Part shown: one piece after another, positions 32,457-45,815 of the stretch
How the letters are laid out: each line of letters starts with the position of its first letter
Numbering within the stretch: position 1 is the first letter of the stretch
DNA from: Lentinus brumalis
Lineage: Eukaryota > Basidiomycota > Agaricomycetes > Polyporales > Polyporaceae
NCBI GenBank assembly: GCA_001792895.1
Contig: MARA01000003.1
Span: 992,001-1,056,000, forward strand
DNA length: 64,000 nucleotides
Direction of reading: 5' to 3'
Translations under genes and position numbers: made by a program
Notes under the pieces: model-generated
What the model saw: the letters and a program-made list of their open reading frames with translations, nothing else
The model's database searches: none
Told to the model about the DNA's origin: nothing

Positions 32457-34812
32457 TCAAGTAGACAATGTATCTCTTAGAGTATTGTCACCCTTCCTAT
32501 CACCCTCTCCGGGAGCCATCCTTGCCGAGTGGCTGCCAAACTGCATAGCTCTCTTCTTCCTGCTGCTCGCCTCTACCAGCCCGAGCTTCCGTGCCGCAAG
32601 TCGCAATAGCAATTTCTCCCCCAAGCCTGCCGCTAGTCGAGGGTCCATCTTCAAATGCACTGGGAGTTCGGCGAGAAAATTGACAACAGATAGAGACAGG
32701 AAGGGATGTCGGGTTTCTTTCCCCCATGACGAGATGACCCGGTCATCCCGTCCCAGATTCCTTGTCGGGATACGATCTATCTCTGTTTGAAGCTGCGGAC
32801 GTAATGAGCGAAATTTCATGTGCGCAACGTCGGCATTACCTCGTCAATGACGGCCTGCCAACCTGCAGCTTTGAATGCAGTGCGGTGACGTCCATAGCCT
32901 CCGAGCAGTTCATCCGACCCCAGACCATTCAGAAGCACTCTTGCTGGACTCGTGTACGGCTGTGCCTCGGCTCCCGGATGTTGACGGATTTGACCCACTC
33001 CTCTAGCAGCAAAGTATAGGGCAATTGCGAGACTCTACAAGTCACTCAGTATGCGGGCCATCTACCGAAGTAAGACCACGCACGAGGTCCATGACAGTTC
33101 TTGAGGGATACATGAGAGCTTCAACAGTGGCGCGAGCGCTTTGCGATTCCTGACAAGCATGTCATGAGGATGAACGGAGGATCAAAGGCCCTGACGACTC
33201 ACCCCGAACGGAACATCTATTTCCAAGAAATTCCATGTTCGATGTGGACAGAGTCTCCTGAGCTCCTCCACTTCCTGTAGGCCAGTGAGCCGGTCTGGCA
33301 CGTCATATGTGACCTTTACCGTGGAGTAGACCAGGGGGTCGCGGAGCTTCTGTTTCTTCTCGCGTTTCGGAAGCGCGTAGATGTTGCCCTCGACTTTCAC
33401 CGCTTGCTTGCGAGGGTTCTCGAAGGCGACGTTCAGCAGGTCGATCGGCTCGTCAGGAGGGACGTGCCTGCATCCATGAGATAAAAAGATTGATCTTCAG
33501 CGGAATTCTCCTCACCTGTCCGCAAGGAATGCAATCACAGTCGAGTCGATGCCCCCGCTAAAGAACACTGCTACCCTGGCTTCGCCTGCGGCAGTCCTAC
33601 GAGGCATGAGTACTTCGGCACTCGTGATATGAGTACGAGCCTCACCCTCTTCGCGGTATATCACGGACGCGTAGCATGACGCTACGATCAAGCTGAGCGA
33701 TCAACTCGTCGACAGCGACAGTTAGGTGGGGTGGTATGCGATCCAGAACCTCCACCTTTGGAGGGTCACCGGGAATAGTGCGATTCACTGTGGATGGGCG
33801 TGCCTAACATGCTCATCAGGCCAATGCGGAGGAGAGAAAGTCTGTATGCTGACGAATGGGAGGACTTTCCCCTCAATATCACGAGGTACTTTGGCAATGC
33901 GCGTTCGGATTTCTAGGAGCTGCATGCTTGTGAATATCGAGCACATCTTTCAAAGCCAAAACCACTTACATCTTCGATGGCATTCAGGTCTATCGCAAAG
34001 ATATGCTCTGTCGACAGCTCCTCGAGAGCATGCACAGGATCTGCGCCCGCGGACACGGACGACAACAAAAAGTAGGGGTTGCTGGCATCAGGATAATGCA
34101 CCAAGAGAGACCGCCGACCAAGAGGATCCCGGCCAAAGTATAGCATGTTGGTTGAACGCTGTAAACGAGTGAGACACCGTAATGTGTCAGAAAAGGATAT
34201 TTTCATACGTGGTAGTAGAGAAACGCGTAGCTATATGTAGGAGCTGGTGAGCGTTCATGAGGACCATTGCCTGTAAGGATCACTTACGGCCCTTCGATGG
34301 TACCAAACGTGGAGCTCACATCGTATGCGTTGCGGCATTGTGCAAGCGCATAGAGCAGCTTCGTGCCGTCGTTCTCTGCTGCCGCAACCTATGCAATCTC
34401 AGAATGAGTGGTCTGCCAATAGAGCGGCTTGCAGATCACTGACACTTAGCCCTTCAAATATCTATAAAGAACTGTCAAAACGGTTCCAGTTCACAGGTTT
34501 CAAAGGCTTACCTCACCATTCCAGCACAGGACGTTCCCCTCGCTGTCCCTATGCGGCTGGGTAACGAAGGTCTCCCCTCTGAGCCGTAGCTCAGATGCGC
34601 AAAACGTCACTGTGAGCTGAGCAACATTGTAATGCAGCGTATCCTGGGCATCCGGTCCTAAAATTCACGTCAAGCATTGGGAAGAAATAGGCTCGGAAGG
34701 GCGCACCTCTCGCGGCAATCGCGCCGGCGAGCTTCGGAAAGAGGCTATTGTAGTAGTCCAATGACCGGTCATCCAGGCTCGTAGATCGAAGAGAGAAGAG
34801 TATACCACACAT
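32457..34812 (-). CDS. Asparagine-synthetase-domain protein, ASNSD1 type
   Basis: It has a class II glutamine amidotransferase domain followed by an asparagine-synthetase-like ATP pyrophosphatase domain, as in animal ASNSD1 and yeast YML096W, whose reaction is not established. The start is ATG at 34812, giving MCGILFSLRS with Cys2 as the potential amidotransferase nucleophile. The N-terminal domain continues with GPDAQDTLHYN, LCWNGEIFEG, FGTIEGPYAFLYY and STNMLYFGRDPLGRRSL. The synthetase half has the PP-loop VAVFFSGGIDSTVIAFLAD and NGLGSDELLGGYGRHRTAF, and ends LPVHLKMDPRLAAGLGEK. Around ten short introns. It is divergent from DHR1 with 248 bp between starts. It is distinct from true asparagine synthetase, which is better conserved over the N-terminal domain. 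Confidence 0.88.
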
Positions 34813-35060
34813 GCTGAAGTGTAGTATATTCCAGCAGCTGCCCAGAACTATAAGTGCTTGTCACCTCAGGCTGAGCATATGGTTTGAGCAGATCTACGGG
34901 CGCTTCTGAAGCAAGACCAATCGCCGATCCTCCAGATCGAGATCTGAATTTTACCGTGAAACCGACGGTACTGTACCAGGCTCAGACGTACGAGGTCTTC
35001 TGCTTTCCGCACCCCCGTTCTGAGTCTGCTGGATCTTCTCGGTCTCTGTTCACTACCACC
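34813..35060. promoter_or_regulatory. Shared divergent promoter ASNSD1-like / DHR1
   Basis: 248 bp between start codons of two divergently transcribed genes. No TATA box seen. Confidence 0.55.
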
Positions 35061-38000
35061 ATGCAACCAAGAGTGCGGTTCAACGCCAAAGCCCGGCAGG
35101 GGGGCTCCCACAAGAAGAAGAAGACTCATCGCCCGAAGGACAGACCCGATGGCCCAGAGGAACAGATGGACCCTAACGCGACCATTGTCGTACCTAAGAG
35201 TGACGCGGAAAAGGAGCAGGAGAGGAAACTCAAGATGAGGGAAGAGGTGCGCTTGCATGACTTCTGCCATAGCATGGTCCAGCTTAGCACATGTTGAGAC
35301 AGATGCTAGCCGAGTCCAATTCTAAAGCGAACAGCAAGAAGAAGAAGAGACTGGACAAATACATTGTTCGTATTCCATGGCATTTGAAAGCCGGGGAGGA
35401 CTTGACAGTCTTTGCAGGAGAAGAAGTTGAAGCAAGAGGAGCGGCTCGAGCTGTTCGAGAAACTCTCGTACGTCTCATACCTGCCCCCATGACACACACC
35501 CCTTAAATTGTACCCAAGGAAGAGTCAAGCGCGGGCTTCAGACGGCCTCCTCCTGCAGTCCTCCGCTACCCTTGGTACTGGCAAGGCTTTCACACATCAA
35601 GAGCGCCTCGACCAGTTGGAGCACAGGGATGTCAGACGTGTCATGGACGGTCGTGCTGGGGCTAGCAAGCGTCGCAGGCGCGGGAACACTTTCGCAACAG
35701 CGGCGACGGACAGCGAGGACGACGGCGCGAACTTCAGCTCTGATTTGGACGAGCATGCTATGGACGTTGATCCCATAGCTGCCCCGGACACCGAGGGCGA
35801 ACGTGCAGAAGAAGGCTCGTCGCGTTCCAAGCCTGTGATCATCGTGGACTCTGGCTTTTCTACGTCAGTTCAACACAGTGGAGAGGAGGACGGACCGATG
35901 TTGCCCAGTACTGTAGCAGTCGGAAGCGCGTTGAAGCGCGACGCAGACGGGCATGTAGCTGCGCCTCGAATATTCAAGCGGAAGCCGAAGGGTGGCAAGG
36001 TCGGTCTGCATGTCTTCACATTGTCTGTCTCGGCCTGAACGACGGCACAGAAGACCGCTTTTACTTCGTGGAAGGACAGGCGACCGAATGCGAAGGCGGG
36101 AGCCGCGGGGAAGATTCGGAGTCGTCATTTGACAGCTCTGATTCCGCGTACGACTCAGACGAACAAGATGCAGACTCAGATGCCGACAGTGGGGCAGAAA
36201 GCGAACAGTCGGGATCGCACGAAAGAGAAGCCTCAGCGGACGAGGAGGCGCCCTTGGAGCAGGAAGCCGGGACCAAACGCAAGAGATTAGGCTTCAAAGA
36301 ATGGGCTATGAAACAGCTTAGTGCAGCTAAAGGATATGTCGCCCCTCCACCCGACGAAGACGACACGATGAGACCCACTCAGACCGACAATGCCCCTCCA
36401 CCCCCGAAGAAGCGCAAGGTTGAGCATGAAGACGGTCCGAGGGAGATGCGGGGACCCTTAGGCGAAGATCTGCAATTGCCCAAGACTTCCTTCGCGCAAC
36501 AAATACAGGATGGTGCCAAGACAGCCTCAAAACCACGCAAGGCAGTGACCGTCACTCGCCCCCCGGACGTCGAGGAAGCCCGCCTGCTCTTACCCATCGT
36601 CTCGGAGGAGCAGCCGATCATGGAAGCGATCCTTCTGAACAGCGTTGTCATCATATGCGGTGAGACTGGCAGTGGCAAGACTACGCAAGTTCCTCAGTTC
36701 CTGTACGAGGCCGGTTTTGGTTCTCCCGGTAGTGGTAAGCGTGTTCATATCATTCCAGGGTTTTTGACGGTCCTGACGTTCGCCAGACAATCCTGGGATG
36801 ATTGGTGTTACTCAACCGCGACGAGTCGCTGCCATGTCCATGGCATCGCGAGTAGCTCATGAGCTCTCCCTCACCTCCACGAAGGTTTCGTACCAGATTA
36901 GGTACGATGCGACCGTCTCGCCTGCGACCGCCATAAAGTTCATGACGGATGGTGTCCTTCTACGCGAGTTGGCTATAGACTTCTTGCTGAAGAAGTATTC
37001 TGTCATAATCATCGACGAAGCTCACGAACGCAGCATGAACACCGATATCCTCATCGGTGTCTTGAGTCGCGTCGTCAAGTTGCGTGAGGAGATGTGGAAA
37101 GAAGGCAAGGAAGACATGAAGGTACGCAGTCGCAGTTCTCTCGGCAGGTCTGCGCTCACGGTCTTATAGCCATTGCGCCTGATCATCATGTCTGCCACTC
37201 TTCGTGTGTCTGACTTCGCCGAGAACAAGACATTGTTCACTACACCACCGCCCATTATCAACGTCCCTGCTCGGCAGCATCCTGTTACGGTCCACTTCAG
37301 CCGCCGCACATCTTCGGATTATATCGGAGAAGCCATCAAGAAAGCGAGCAAAATCCACGCCAGGCTACCCCCAGGTGGTATCCTCATCTTCTTGACGGGA
37401 CAGAACGAGATCACCGGCGTGTGCAAAAAGCTAGAGGCGCGATATGGCAAGAAGGCGCTTGAAGAGCGCCGCAAAGCGAAAGGCTCTCTCCAGTCACGGC
37501 TCAGCAAACTGGCGACGAAGCTTGGAGAAGATGAGCCGACCAAAGCTGTAGCACCTGCACATGGTGAGCTGTTGTACTGCTGTGCCTCGGCCGGACGGCC
37601 ATCGCTGACGAGTTTGTGTAGCCGATGTAGAAGCCGAGGACGTTGAGCTTGGAGACGTACAACTGGCGGACGAGGCTCTCGCCTTCGACGTTGATGGAGA
37701 TGTCGACGCAGAAGCGCTAGACTCCGACAACGATGATGAAGGCAACGATGAGCTTGGTATCGACACTGAGGAGTCCGATGGTGAGCCCCTTTAGCAGTGC
37801 TTCCTGGTGGCGATCATTCATACGCATGGCCCAGTCCCTATGCATATCGTGCCTTTATATGCGCTACTGCCAAGCGAGAAGCAGATGCAGGTGTTCCAAC
37901 CACCGCCGCCCGGTACTCGCCTGGTAGTCGTGTCAACGAACGTTGCGGAAACATCTCTCACAATACCAAACATCCGGTATGTCATCGACTGCGGTCGCGC

Positions 38001-39517
38001 CAAAGAGGTCAGTGCACAGTAGAAAGATCCTCGCTGCCCAGTGCTGATGACATCCTCAGCGGAGGTACGACGTCGCCAACGGTATCCAAGCCTTCCAGGT
38101 CAGCTGGATATCGAAGGCCTCAGCCGCTCAGCGAGCTGGTCGAGCAGGCCGCACTGGACCCGGCCACTGCTACCGCCTCTACTCCTCCGCACTCTTCGAG
38201 AACTACTTCGATGCCTTCTCGCAGCCGGAGATCCTGCGCATGCCAATCGAAGGCGTGGTCCTGCAGATGAAGAGCATGCATATCGATGCTGTCGTGAACT
38301 TCCCCTTCCCCACACCGCCCGACCGCGCCAGCTTGCAGAAGGCGGAGAAGGTCCTCACGCACCTCGGCGCGCTCTCCTCGCCTGCTGGCTCCGGCAAGGG
38401 CAACTCTATCCTAGGCGGGTCAATAACGGACATTGGCCGTACGATGGCTCTCTTCCCACTCTCGCCGCGGTTCTCCCGCATGCTGGTCAGTGGACGGCAG
38501 CATGGGTGCCTACCGTACGTTATCACCATCGTCTCCGCGCTTTCGGTGGGAGACCCGTTCCTCCGCGAAGAGGCTCTGGAGCAGGAGAAGGACGAGGACG
38601 ATGAAGACGAGGAGATGAGCCACCTGACAAGTGAGGCCATGCGCGCCAAGGAGGCCCGCAAGATACGCCGGAAGGCGTTCTTCCAGTCACAACAGCTCCA
38701 TGCAGCCCTCGGCAACTCGTCGAGCGATGTCCTGCGGATATTGTCGGTCGTGGGCGCGTACGAGTACGCCGGGGGCGGCCACAAGTTCTGCGAGGAGCAC
38801 TTCGTCAGGCCCAAGGTGAGTGCCGCGCCCAGCACGAAGCGAGCGAATCGCTCAACTATGTTGCGCATGTAGGCCATGGAGGAGATCCACAAGCTGCGCG
38901 CACAGATCAGCAACATTGTGCAAACGAACTTCCCAGACGTGCAGACCGGCTTCGAGGCGAACCTCCGTCCACCGAACGCCCTGCAGGTACGTAGCTCCAT
39001 TCTGCTCTACGCATTATCCATCCAGGCTGACGCGTCTTCTGATAGCTGAAAGTTCTGAGACAACTCATTGCTGCGGGCTTCATTGATCAAGTTGCTGTCC
39101 GCAAGGACATCGCGCAGAAGGGCCGGACAGAAGGCTCAGGCACGCAGTACACCACCTCCCGTGGAGTCGCGTACCAAGCTCTAGGTATCCCAGATGAGGA
39201 CGTCTTCATCCATCCGTCATCAGTGCTGGCCAGCCAGCCACCTCCGGAATACATCGTCTACCTCGAGGTCGTACGGACCTCGCGGGTGTATATAAAGGGT
39301 CAGTGTCTCGTGCACTCCATCGGGGTGTCTTCCAGTGGTTGCTGACGTATATGCGCTAGGTTTGACTGTCGTCAACGGAGCATGGCTAACTAGCCTCGGC
39401 AAGTCCCTGTGCACATACTCAAAACCGTTCAAGAACAAGGAGGGCCAGTCTATGGTTATCCCTCACTTCGGTCCGCAGGGGTGGGAGTTGCCGCCCATCA
39501 AGGAGGAACAGAAGTGA
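35061..39517 (+). CDS. ECM16: DEAH-box RNA helicase Dhr1 (Ecm16/DHX37)
   Basis: A nucleolar helicase that displaces U3 snoRNA during small-subunit ribosome assembly. The start is ATG at 35061 ([15 protein letters not shown]), just after the divergent promoter. About 1,200 residues in some twelve exons. A Lys-rich N-terminus ([11 protein letters not shown]) and a Ser/Asp/Glu-rich acidic linker ([20 protein letters not shown]) precede the helicase core: motif [18 protein letters not shown] (Ia), motif [14 protein letters not shown], motif III MSATLR, then [12 protein letters not shown] and [13 protein letters not shown] (VI). A second acidic loop ([20 protein letters not shown]) interrupts the RecA2 region, as in DHX37. 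HA2/OB regions follow, ending [16 protein letters not shown]. The N-terminal exon junctions near 36004-36053 are the least certain. Confidence 0.93.
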
Positions 39518-39828
39518 TGCACCGTTGTAGAACTCATCATATATCGTGTGCTACGCACATCCGACGATGCGTTATAGGATGCATCTAAGTGGTTGAGTAT
39601 GTACACAAGTGAGGACTGCTGCTGTATTTCATGTTGTTCTCTACATGCCTATACGATACACGCTATCGTAACACTCGTCCGAAGATTACCTCCAACCCAT
39701 CACGCCCTGCATGATACACTACACAGCGAGACCCGGGCCGCTGCTGCTTGATACCAATACAACGTTCTATAGTCGACACGGACCGGAGCCTCGTCGCGCC
39801 TCGCGCACGGCTACCTGGTGGGAGACGC
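39518..39828. other. Intergenic, 311 bp
   Basis: 3' sides of convergent DHR1 and GND1. Nothing recognised. Confidence 0.5.
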
Positions 39829-41774
39829 TTAGGCGGAGTACGTCGATGCGGACACATTACCGCCACGGCCAGTCCAGTTGATGTCTGGAAACAATTAGGT
39901 CAGAGCCCTGATGCAGATACTAGTGAGGCGAGGGGCGTACGGATATCCTGGCCGGCCTTGAGCTTGGCGTTCTCCTTGCCGGGGAGTACACGGAAGGTGT
40001 GAGCACCGAAGTAGTCGCGCTGGACACGGTGCGTTGATTATCCTGAACGTGTGCTAGATAAAGGGAAAAGTGCTTACCTGTGCCTGGAGGATGTTGGCGG
40101 GGACGACCTCGCTACGGTAACCGTCGAAGAACGCGAGGGCGGTGGAGAAGGCGGGGGTGGGGATACCCCAGAGAACGGCCTGAGCGACGATGCGGCGCCA
40201 GCCGGGCTGCGCCTTGTGGACGGCCTTGTTGAAGAAGTCGTCAAAGAGCAGCGACTCGAGGTCCTTCTTCTTCTGGTAAGCCGCAGTGATGTCGCCGAGG
40301 AAGACGGACTTGATGATGCAACCGCCACGCCACATTTGAGCAATGCCGGCGTAGTTGAGGTTCCAGTTGAGCTATGGTGGGTCTATATTAGCAAATCATT
40401 GCGATTGATACACCAAAGACACCGTACTGACCTCCTTGGCGGACTCACGCATGAGCATGAAGCCCTGGGTGTAGGAGATGATCTTGGACGCGTAGAGAGC
40501 TTGCTCGAGGTCATCAATGAACTGCTTCTTGTCGCCCTTGAACGCCTCCTTCTGAGGACCAGCAATGACCTTGCTAGCCCGGATACGCTCCTCCTTGAGG
40601 CCAGACAAGCAACGGGCGAAGACAGCCTCGCCGATGAGCGTGACTGTGAGCGTCAATCAGGTGCTGTCAATCATAACATACGTCATAGACGCGTACCGGG
40701 CATGCCAGCGTCGAGGGCAGCAATGGCAGTCCACTTGCCGGTACCCTTCTGGCCAGCCTGGTCGAGGATCTTGGTGACGAGGGGCTCGCCATCGTCATCC
40801 TTGAACTTGAGGATGTTGGCGGTGATCTCGATGAGGAAGGAGTCGAGGACACCCTTGTTCCATGTGGTGAAGATGTCGGCGATCTCGTCCTCGTGAAGAC
40901 CAAGGCCGCGCTTGAGAATGTCGTATGCCTCAGCAATCAGCTGCATGTCACCGTACTCGATACCTATCGCGCACGTATGTCAGGAAATGTCTGCATGCGG
41001 CAAGTTTCGTGTGAATGCTCTCACCGTTGTGGACCATTTTCACGTAGTGACCGGCACCGGTCTCGCCGACCCAGTCACAGCAGGGCTCGCCGTTGACTTG
41101 AGCAGCGGTCTTCTGGAAGATCTCCTTGATGTGCGGCCAAGCAGCGGGAGAACCACCAGGCATGAGTGAGGGACCGTAACGGGCACCCTCCTCACCACCG
41201 GAGACACCAGAGCCGACGAAGAGGAGGCCCTTGGCCTCAAGCTCCTTGGTGCGGCGAATAGAGTCGGGGTAGTGGGAGTTGCCACCGTCGATGATGATGT
41301 CGCCGGGCTCGAGGTGGGGGATGAGCTGCTCAATGAAGGCGTCAACGGCAGGACCAGCCTTCACGAGGAGGATGATTTTGCGGGGACGCTTGAGCTTCGC
41401 GCAGAGCTCCTCGATCGACCAGGCGCCGACCACCTTGGTGCCTGCATAGCGGAGGAAGCGGGCGTGAGCGGATACGGATGAACTCGGCTAGATAAATTCG
41501 AGCGCACGCACCCTTGGCCTCGTTAGCGAGGAAGGCATCGACCTTGCTCGTCGTACGGTTGTATGCGACGACAGTGAAGCCCTTGTCGTTCATGTTGAGG
41601 ATCAGGTTTTGGCCCTAGGTGCGTGCAGAGTGAGGGCAAGGCCATGCTTGGATTAGGAGAGGACATACCATGACGGCCAAACCGATGAGGCCAATGTCGC
41701 CGCTGCAACTCATGTCGGTCACTCCGGAAGGACAGGCAGGCCGCTGCAGGTGATACGTACACAGGTTCAGACAT
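39829..41774 (-). CDS. GND1: 6-phosphogluconate dehydrogenase, decarboxylating
   Basis: It converts 6-phosphogluconate plus NADP to ribulose-5-phosphate, CO2 and NADPH in the oxidative pentose phosphate pathway (cytosol). The start is ATG at 41774 (MSEPV, then an early intron). The Rossmann segment is [20 protein letters not shown]; catalytic and substrate elements are [40 protein letters not shown], the Lys of TGKWTA and [10 protein letters not shown]. The tail ([20 protein letters not shown], ending ASTYSA) is typical of the eukaryotic enzyme. About seven exons, near 490 residues. It is head to head with the branched-chain aminotransferase. The lactonase two steps earlier in the same pathway lies at 57.3 kb. 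Confidence 0.95.
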
Positions 41775-42496
41775 CGTTGATATGATATGGGAGGGGGTGG
41801 GGATGGTGGTGGTAGAGGAAAAGGATCGTGAAGATCGCGCAGGGAAATGGGGACGGTGATGGCGATGAGATATGTAAGCCCTGGGACTGACGTCTTTGTC
41901 ACGCCGGTCCGGAGGCATGACCGTGAGCACCTGCGACCGGGCTTTCACCCCATCCCAGCCTATCGTCCGCCAGGCATGCAATGCACGGACGCCGTGCTGT
42001 CTCACACTCCCCGGAACCATCCCAGTCCGCGGTGTGTGCGCACCGAGGGCAGCCCACGCTGCTGAGCCCGCCATCGATAACGGGGACGCGTCGGGCGCGC
42101 GCGTCGCGACGGGCTGCGGTCACGCCTGTCTGCTGTGACGTCCCGCGTCTGTGACAAGTTGCCGTTACTCTGCTTTGGACCCCAGAACCGAGTGCGTGCT
42201 TCTTGCCCGGATGCGTCCACTAGTCCCAGCGAGCGATGTCTCTGCCCTGCAGCTCGTCTCCGTGATGAGTCCTGAAGCTGGAGGCCTGACGCGGCTGCCC
42301 CACCCTGACTGTCAGGGAGAACCTTCGGGCGGTCGGATCGGACGTTGCCGACGACAAGTGCGTAATTAGCCGCCAAGCCCCGCCTGCCAGACATTCAATT
42401 TCCCCAGGTCCAGCGCGCCTTGACTCAACGCTGCTCGAGTCACTGGCAGACCATCTCTTCTTGCTTGAGTCCCTCGCGGTTCTGACAGCAACAGCC
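41775..42496. promoter_or_regulatory. Shared divergent promoter GND1 / BAT1
   Basis: 722 bp between divergent start codons. The open frames here are arginine-rich on both strands, with no splice logic, and are not called. Confidence 0.5.
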
Positions 42497-44129
42497 ATGT
42501 CGTCTACGCTCCGCTCCATGCGTCTCTCCTCCGCGCGATGCAGATCGCTCGCTGCAGGCCCTTCGCACACTTCCAAGTCACTCAAGATCGTCAATGCGCG
42601 GTACAACTCCTCCGTCGCGCACGATCCTATGACGGGCGAGCTCGCGAAGCTCCCGGACATCGAGGTGCGCTCTTTATCACACCTCCCACAAGTCGCGACC
42701 TGAACGCGTTGACAGCCTTCGCTTGTGCAAGTCACCAAGACGGACAGCCCGAAGCAGGTTCCTCCCCCTTCCAGCCTTGTCTTCGGCCACACATTTGTGA
42801 GTACTGGAGGCCTCCACCGCTAGCTGAGGGCACCCTCGCTCACAACACATGAAGACCGACCACATGTTGACTGTCCCATGGCAAATGCTTGAGGGCTGGG
42901 GTACACCCAAGATCCAGCCTTGTGAGCCCCCTTCAGTCCACTTCCGTGTGCGTCCGCTCTGACACCTTACGTCTCTAGTCAGCAATCTTTCCCTGCCTCC
43001 GAGTGCGACTGTCTTCCACTATGCCCACTGTCTCTTCGAAGGTCTCAAGGCGTACCGTGATACCAACGGTAAGGTGACCTTGTTCCGGCCGGACATGAAC
43101 ATGAAGCGCATGAACAACACTGCTCACCGCGTGGCTATGCCTGTAAGTTCCGACGCGTCCTCTATCACCTGACTCTTGGAGGTACGAGAGCTCATGGCTT
43201 CGCGTCATCGCAGGGCTTCAATGGCGACGCTATGGTCGAGCTCATGAAACAACTCGTCCGCCTGGACAAGCACTGGATCCCCGACCAGCCAGGATACAGC
43301 TTGTACATCCGTCCTACTATGAGTGCGTCCTGTGATACTCCGTCCTCCGCTCGAGTCTCTTACGCGATGCTCCTGCAGTCGGCACTCAGCCTGCTCTGGG
43401 TATTGCACCACCGAAAGAGGTGCTCCTCTTCGTGATCTGCAGTCCCGTGGGTCCATACTACCCGCAAGGCTTCAAGCCCGTCGCGCTCTATGGCACCACG
43501 GAGTACGTGCGCGCTGCTCCAGGAGGCATTGGTGCGTACAAACTCGGCGCGAACTACGCCGCCGGCGTTGCAGCGCAGAAGGCTGCCGCTGCGAAGGGAT
43601 ACGTGCAGAACCTCTGGTTGCACGGCCCCGAGCACCACATCACGGAGGTTGGCACAATGAACGCGTTCGTCGTCTTCAAGAAGGCCGATGGCAGTACGTA
43701 TCTCCACGCACACTTCTTTGGCGCATCCTGACTTGGACTTCTCAACACACAGCCACCGAGCTGGTTACGCCCCCGCTTGACGGCATGATCCTTCCTGGGG
43801 TGACCCGCGACTCCGTGCTCACACTCGCGAAAGAGCATGCTGCTGGGCACATTAATGTCCCAGAGCTGACGAACAAGCTCGTCGTGTCTGAGCGGCCTGT
43901 GACGATGGGCGAGGTCAAGGAGGCCGCTCGCAAGGGGAACCTTGTCGAGTTCTTCGGCACGGGCACGGCGGCGGTCATCAGCCCGGTCGATAGAATCGGA
44001 TACCTCGGCGAAGATGTGCAGATCCCGACTGGTCCGGATGGCATGGGCCCTGTGTCAAGACCGCTGTGGAAGCACTTGACTGGTATCCAGACGGGCGCGA
44101 TTCCTCATCCTTGGGCGGTGGAGGTGTAG
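42497..44129 (+). CDS. BAT1: Branched-chain amino-acid aminotransferase, mitochondrial
   Basis: A PLP enzyme that transaminates leucine, isoleucine and valine with their keto acids, the last step of their synthesis. The N-terminus ([20 protein letters not shown]) is rich in Arg/Ser without acids, as in a mitochondrial presequence. After an intron the conserved body starts [20 protein letters not shown], with [69 protein letters not shown] and [14 protein letters not shown], whose Lys is the expected Schiff-base residue. [26 protein letters not shown] and [16 protein letters not shown] complete the fold-type IV signature. About seven exons, near 410 residues. Confidence 0.95.
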
Positions 44130-44343
44130 GTGGGGTTCGGAGAGTTACTAGTACATCTACGTGCGATATTGGCTACTGCTTCATCTACTTATCGAATACA
44201 TAGCTGTTGTTGCTTCATGCTTCATAGAGTGTGACATACCAGCGATGCTCTGGCAGCAGAGTCAGCCCTGCGGATGACGTCATGTCAAGGACGAGGTATA
44301 CCGTTGTGGCTGGGCTGCGACACGGGCAGCCACACTTTCCCTC

Positions 44344-45815
44344 ATGGCTACCACTCGTCGTACTGGCACTCTCCTAGCTTCGCATAGCAGATCTCTTGCA
44401 GCCAACACTGGTACTCGCACGCATGCGTTGATACGGTCGCGTGCAGTTGGCCCCCGTGCTTCACTGAGACGCTACGCTCAAGTGGGGTCGACCACCTTCC
44501 TCGGAGTACCGCCATCAGCACCCGGTCCTGCCCCCCTCCCTCGCGCAGCAGCCTCACCTCATCCCACGTCCCAGGTCAGGCCATTCGATGCCAACGTCCT
44601 CTCAGAGCTGCAAAGGGCCGCCTCGGAACACCCTGGCCCCTCTGCAGAGTCAGCCGCCGCATCGGGGTCCGCCTTGACGCCCCTCACCGAGCTCGTGGAA
44701 CAGTACATGAAGCGTGCTGGACAGGTTCTCGGGGCCTCTTTGCCGTACGAGTCCCGGCCGAACGACGAGCGTCGCGTCCAGTTCTCGCGGGACGCGACGG
44801 ACGCGCACGCGGAGGTGAGCACTGCGGACGGGGCACTCTTCATGGTGGCGCACGCCGTGCACGACCGCACGGGCAAGCACAAGGTCACCTACAGCTCCGG
44901 ATTCGCCGTGCACGCCCCCGGAACTGCTGACGGGCAGACTGCACTGGTGACGTGTGCGCATACCCTGGAAGAGGTGAGTTCCCGTAAACCGCACAGCGCA
45001 GTGGGCATCCGGTTCTGACATTCCCCGGCATCGGACACACTCTGTTCTGTTGGACCATACAACCGTACGTGGAGATCCGGCACGATCCTCTCTTGCGCGC
45101 AGCTCGTACCAGCCCCGCAGTGCCCAACGGCGAACTGCTCTCCGGGTCCTTCGTGATCGCAGGCCCCTCCGCCACGCCCACATTCCACCCGGTCTCGTCC
45201 ATACTCTCGGCTATGCATCGCGGGGACCTCCTCCTGCTCTCTTCTCCATCAGCCAGCTCCGGGCTGCGGTCGCTCCCAGTGAATCCGTACCCCGTCCACC
45301 CCGGTACGCCCATACGCGCGCACTTCGTCGCTGACAAGCCGCCCGAGACTGGCCCGCACCGTGACGGCTGGACACCTTGGGTCGGCGGGACGTGGCGGAA
45401 GTGGATCAAGGGCACAGTCGTGGGGTACAGAGACTACGCCGGACGGGAGGCCAAGGTGCGTCAAGTCATCACACTAGACTTTCCCAAGCAGTGCGGGCTG
45501 ATACATGACTCTGCCTTGACCACACTAGCCTGGGACATATGATTCTTTGGCGCACCTGCACTTCGACCCGCCTCCCACTCCGGGGTCCAGTGGGGGTCCT
45601 ATCATTGATGAAGAGAGCGGGTCCGTCATCGGCGTCATCCTTGGGACGCAACTTGTCAATCAAGTCGAGGGCGTCCGCGGATGGGGAGTGCCTGCGGAGA
45701 TGATCTATGAGGTGCGTCTCAGTGAACTGCAGATGTCGCAGATGCTGATTGTCATGTGCTCGCTCTGCCATAGATGTTCAGCCTTCCGGGCTTGAAACTG
45801 AAGAGCCAGGACTAG
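44344..45815 (+). CDS. Chymotrypsin-fold serine protease, probably organellar
   Basis: Exons 44344-44973, 45075-45455, 45529-45711 and 45774-45815 give 411 residues. The N-terminus (MATTRRTGTLLASHSRSLAA) is Arg/Ser/Thr-rich without acids and looks like a mitochondrial presequence. A likely catalytic triad is visible in order: His in LVTCAHTLEE, Asp in MHRGDLLLL, Ser in PGSSGGPIID, matching the trypsin/HtrA clan pattern (TAAH, D, GxSGGP). The region before the His (YSSGFAVH) gives the usual beta strand, and VVGYRDYAGREAK resembles the second barrel. There is no PDZ domain, so it is not a standard HtrA. Substrate and exact location are unknown. Similar unnamed proteins occur in other basidiomycetes as far as I recall. 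Confidence 0.75.

Noticed and set aside
41775..42496. Open frames of up to 190 codons between GND1 and BAT1
   Set aside because: Arg-rich on both strands, no splice logic and situated in a divergent promoter.
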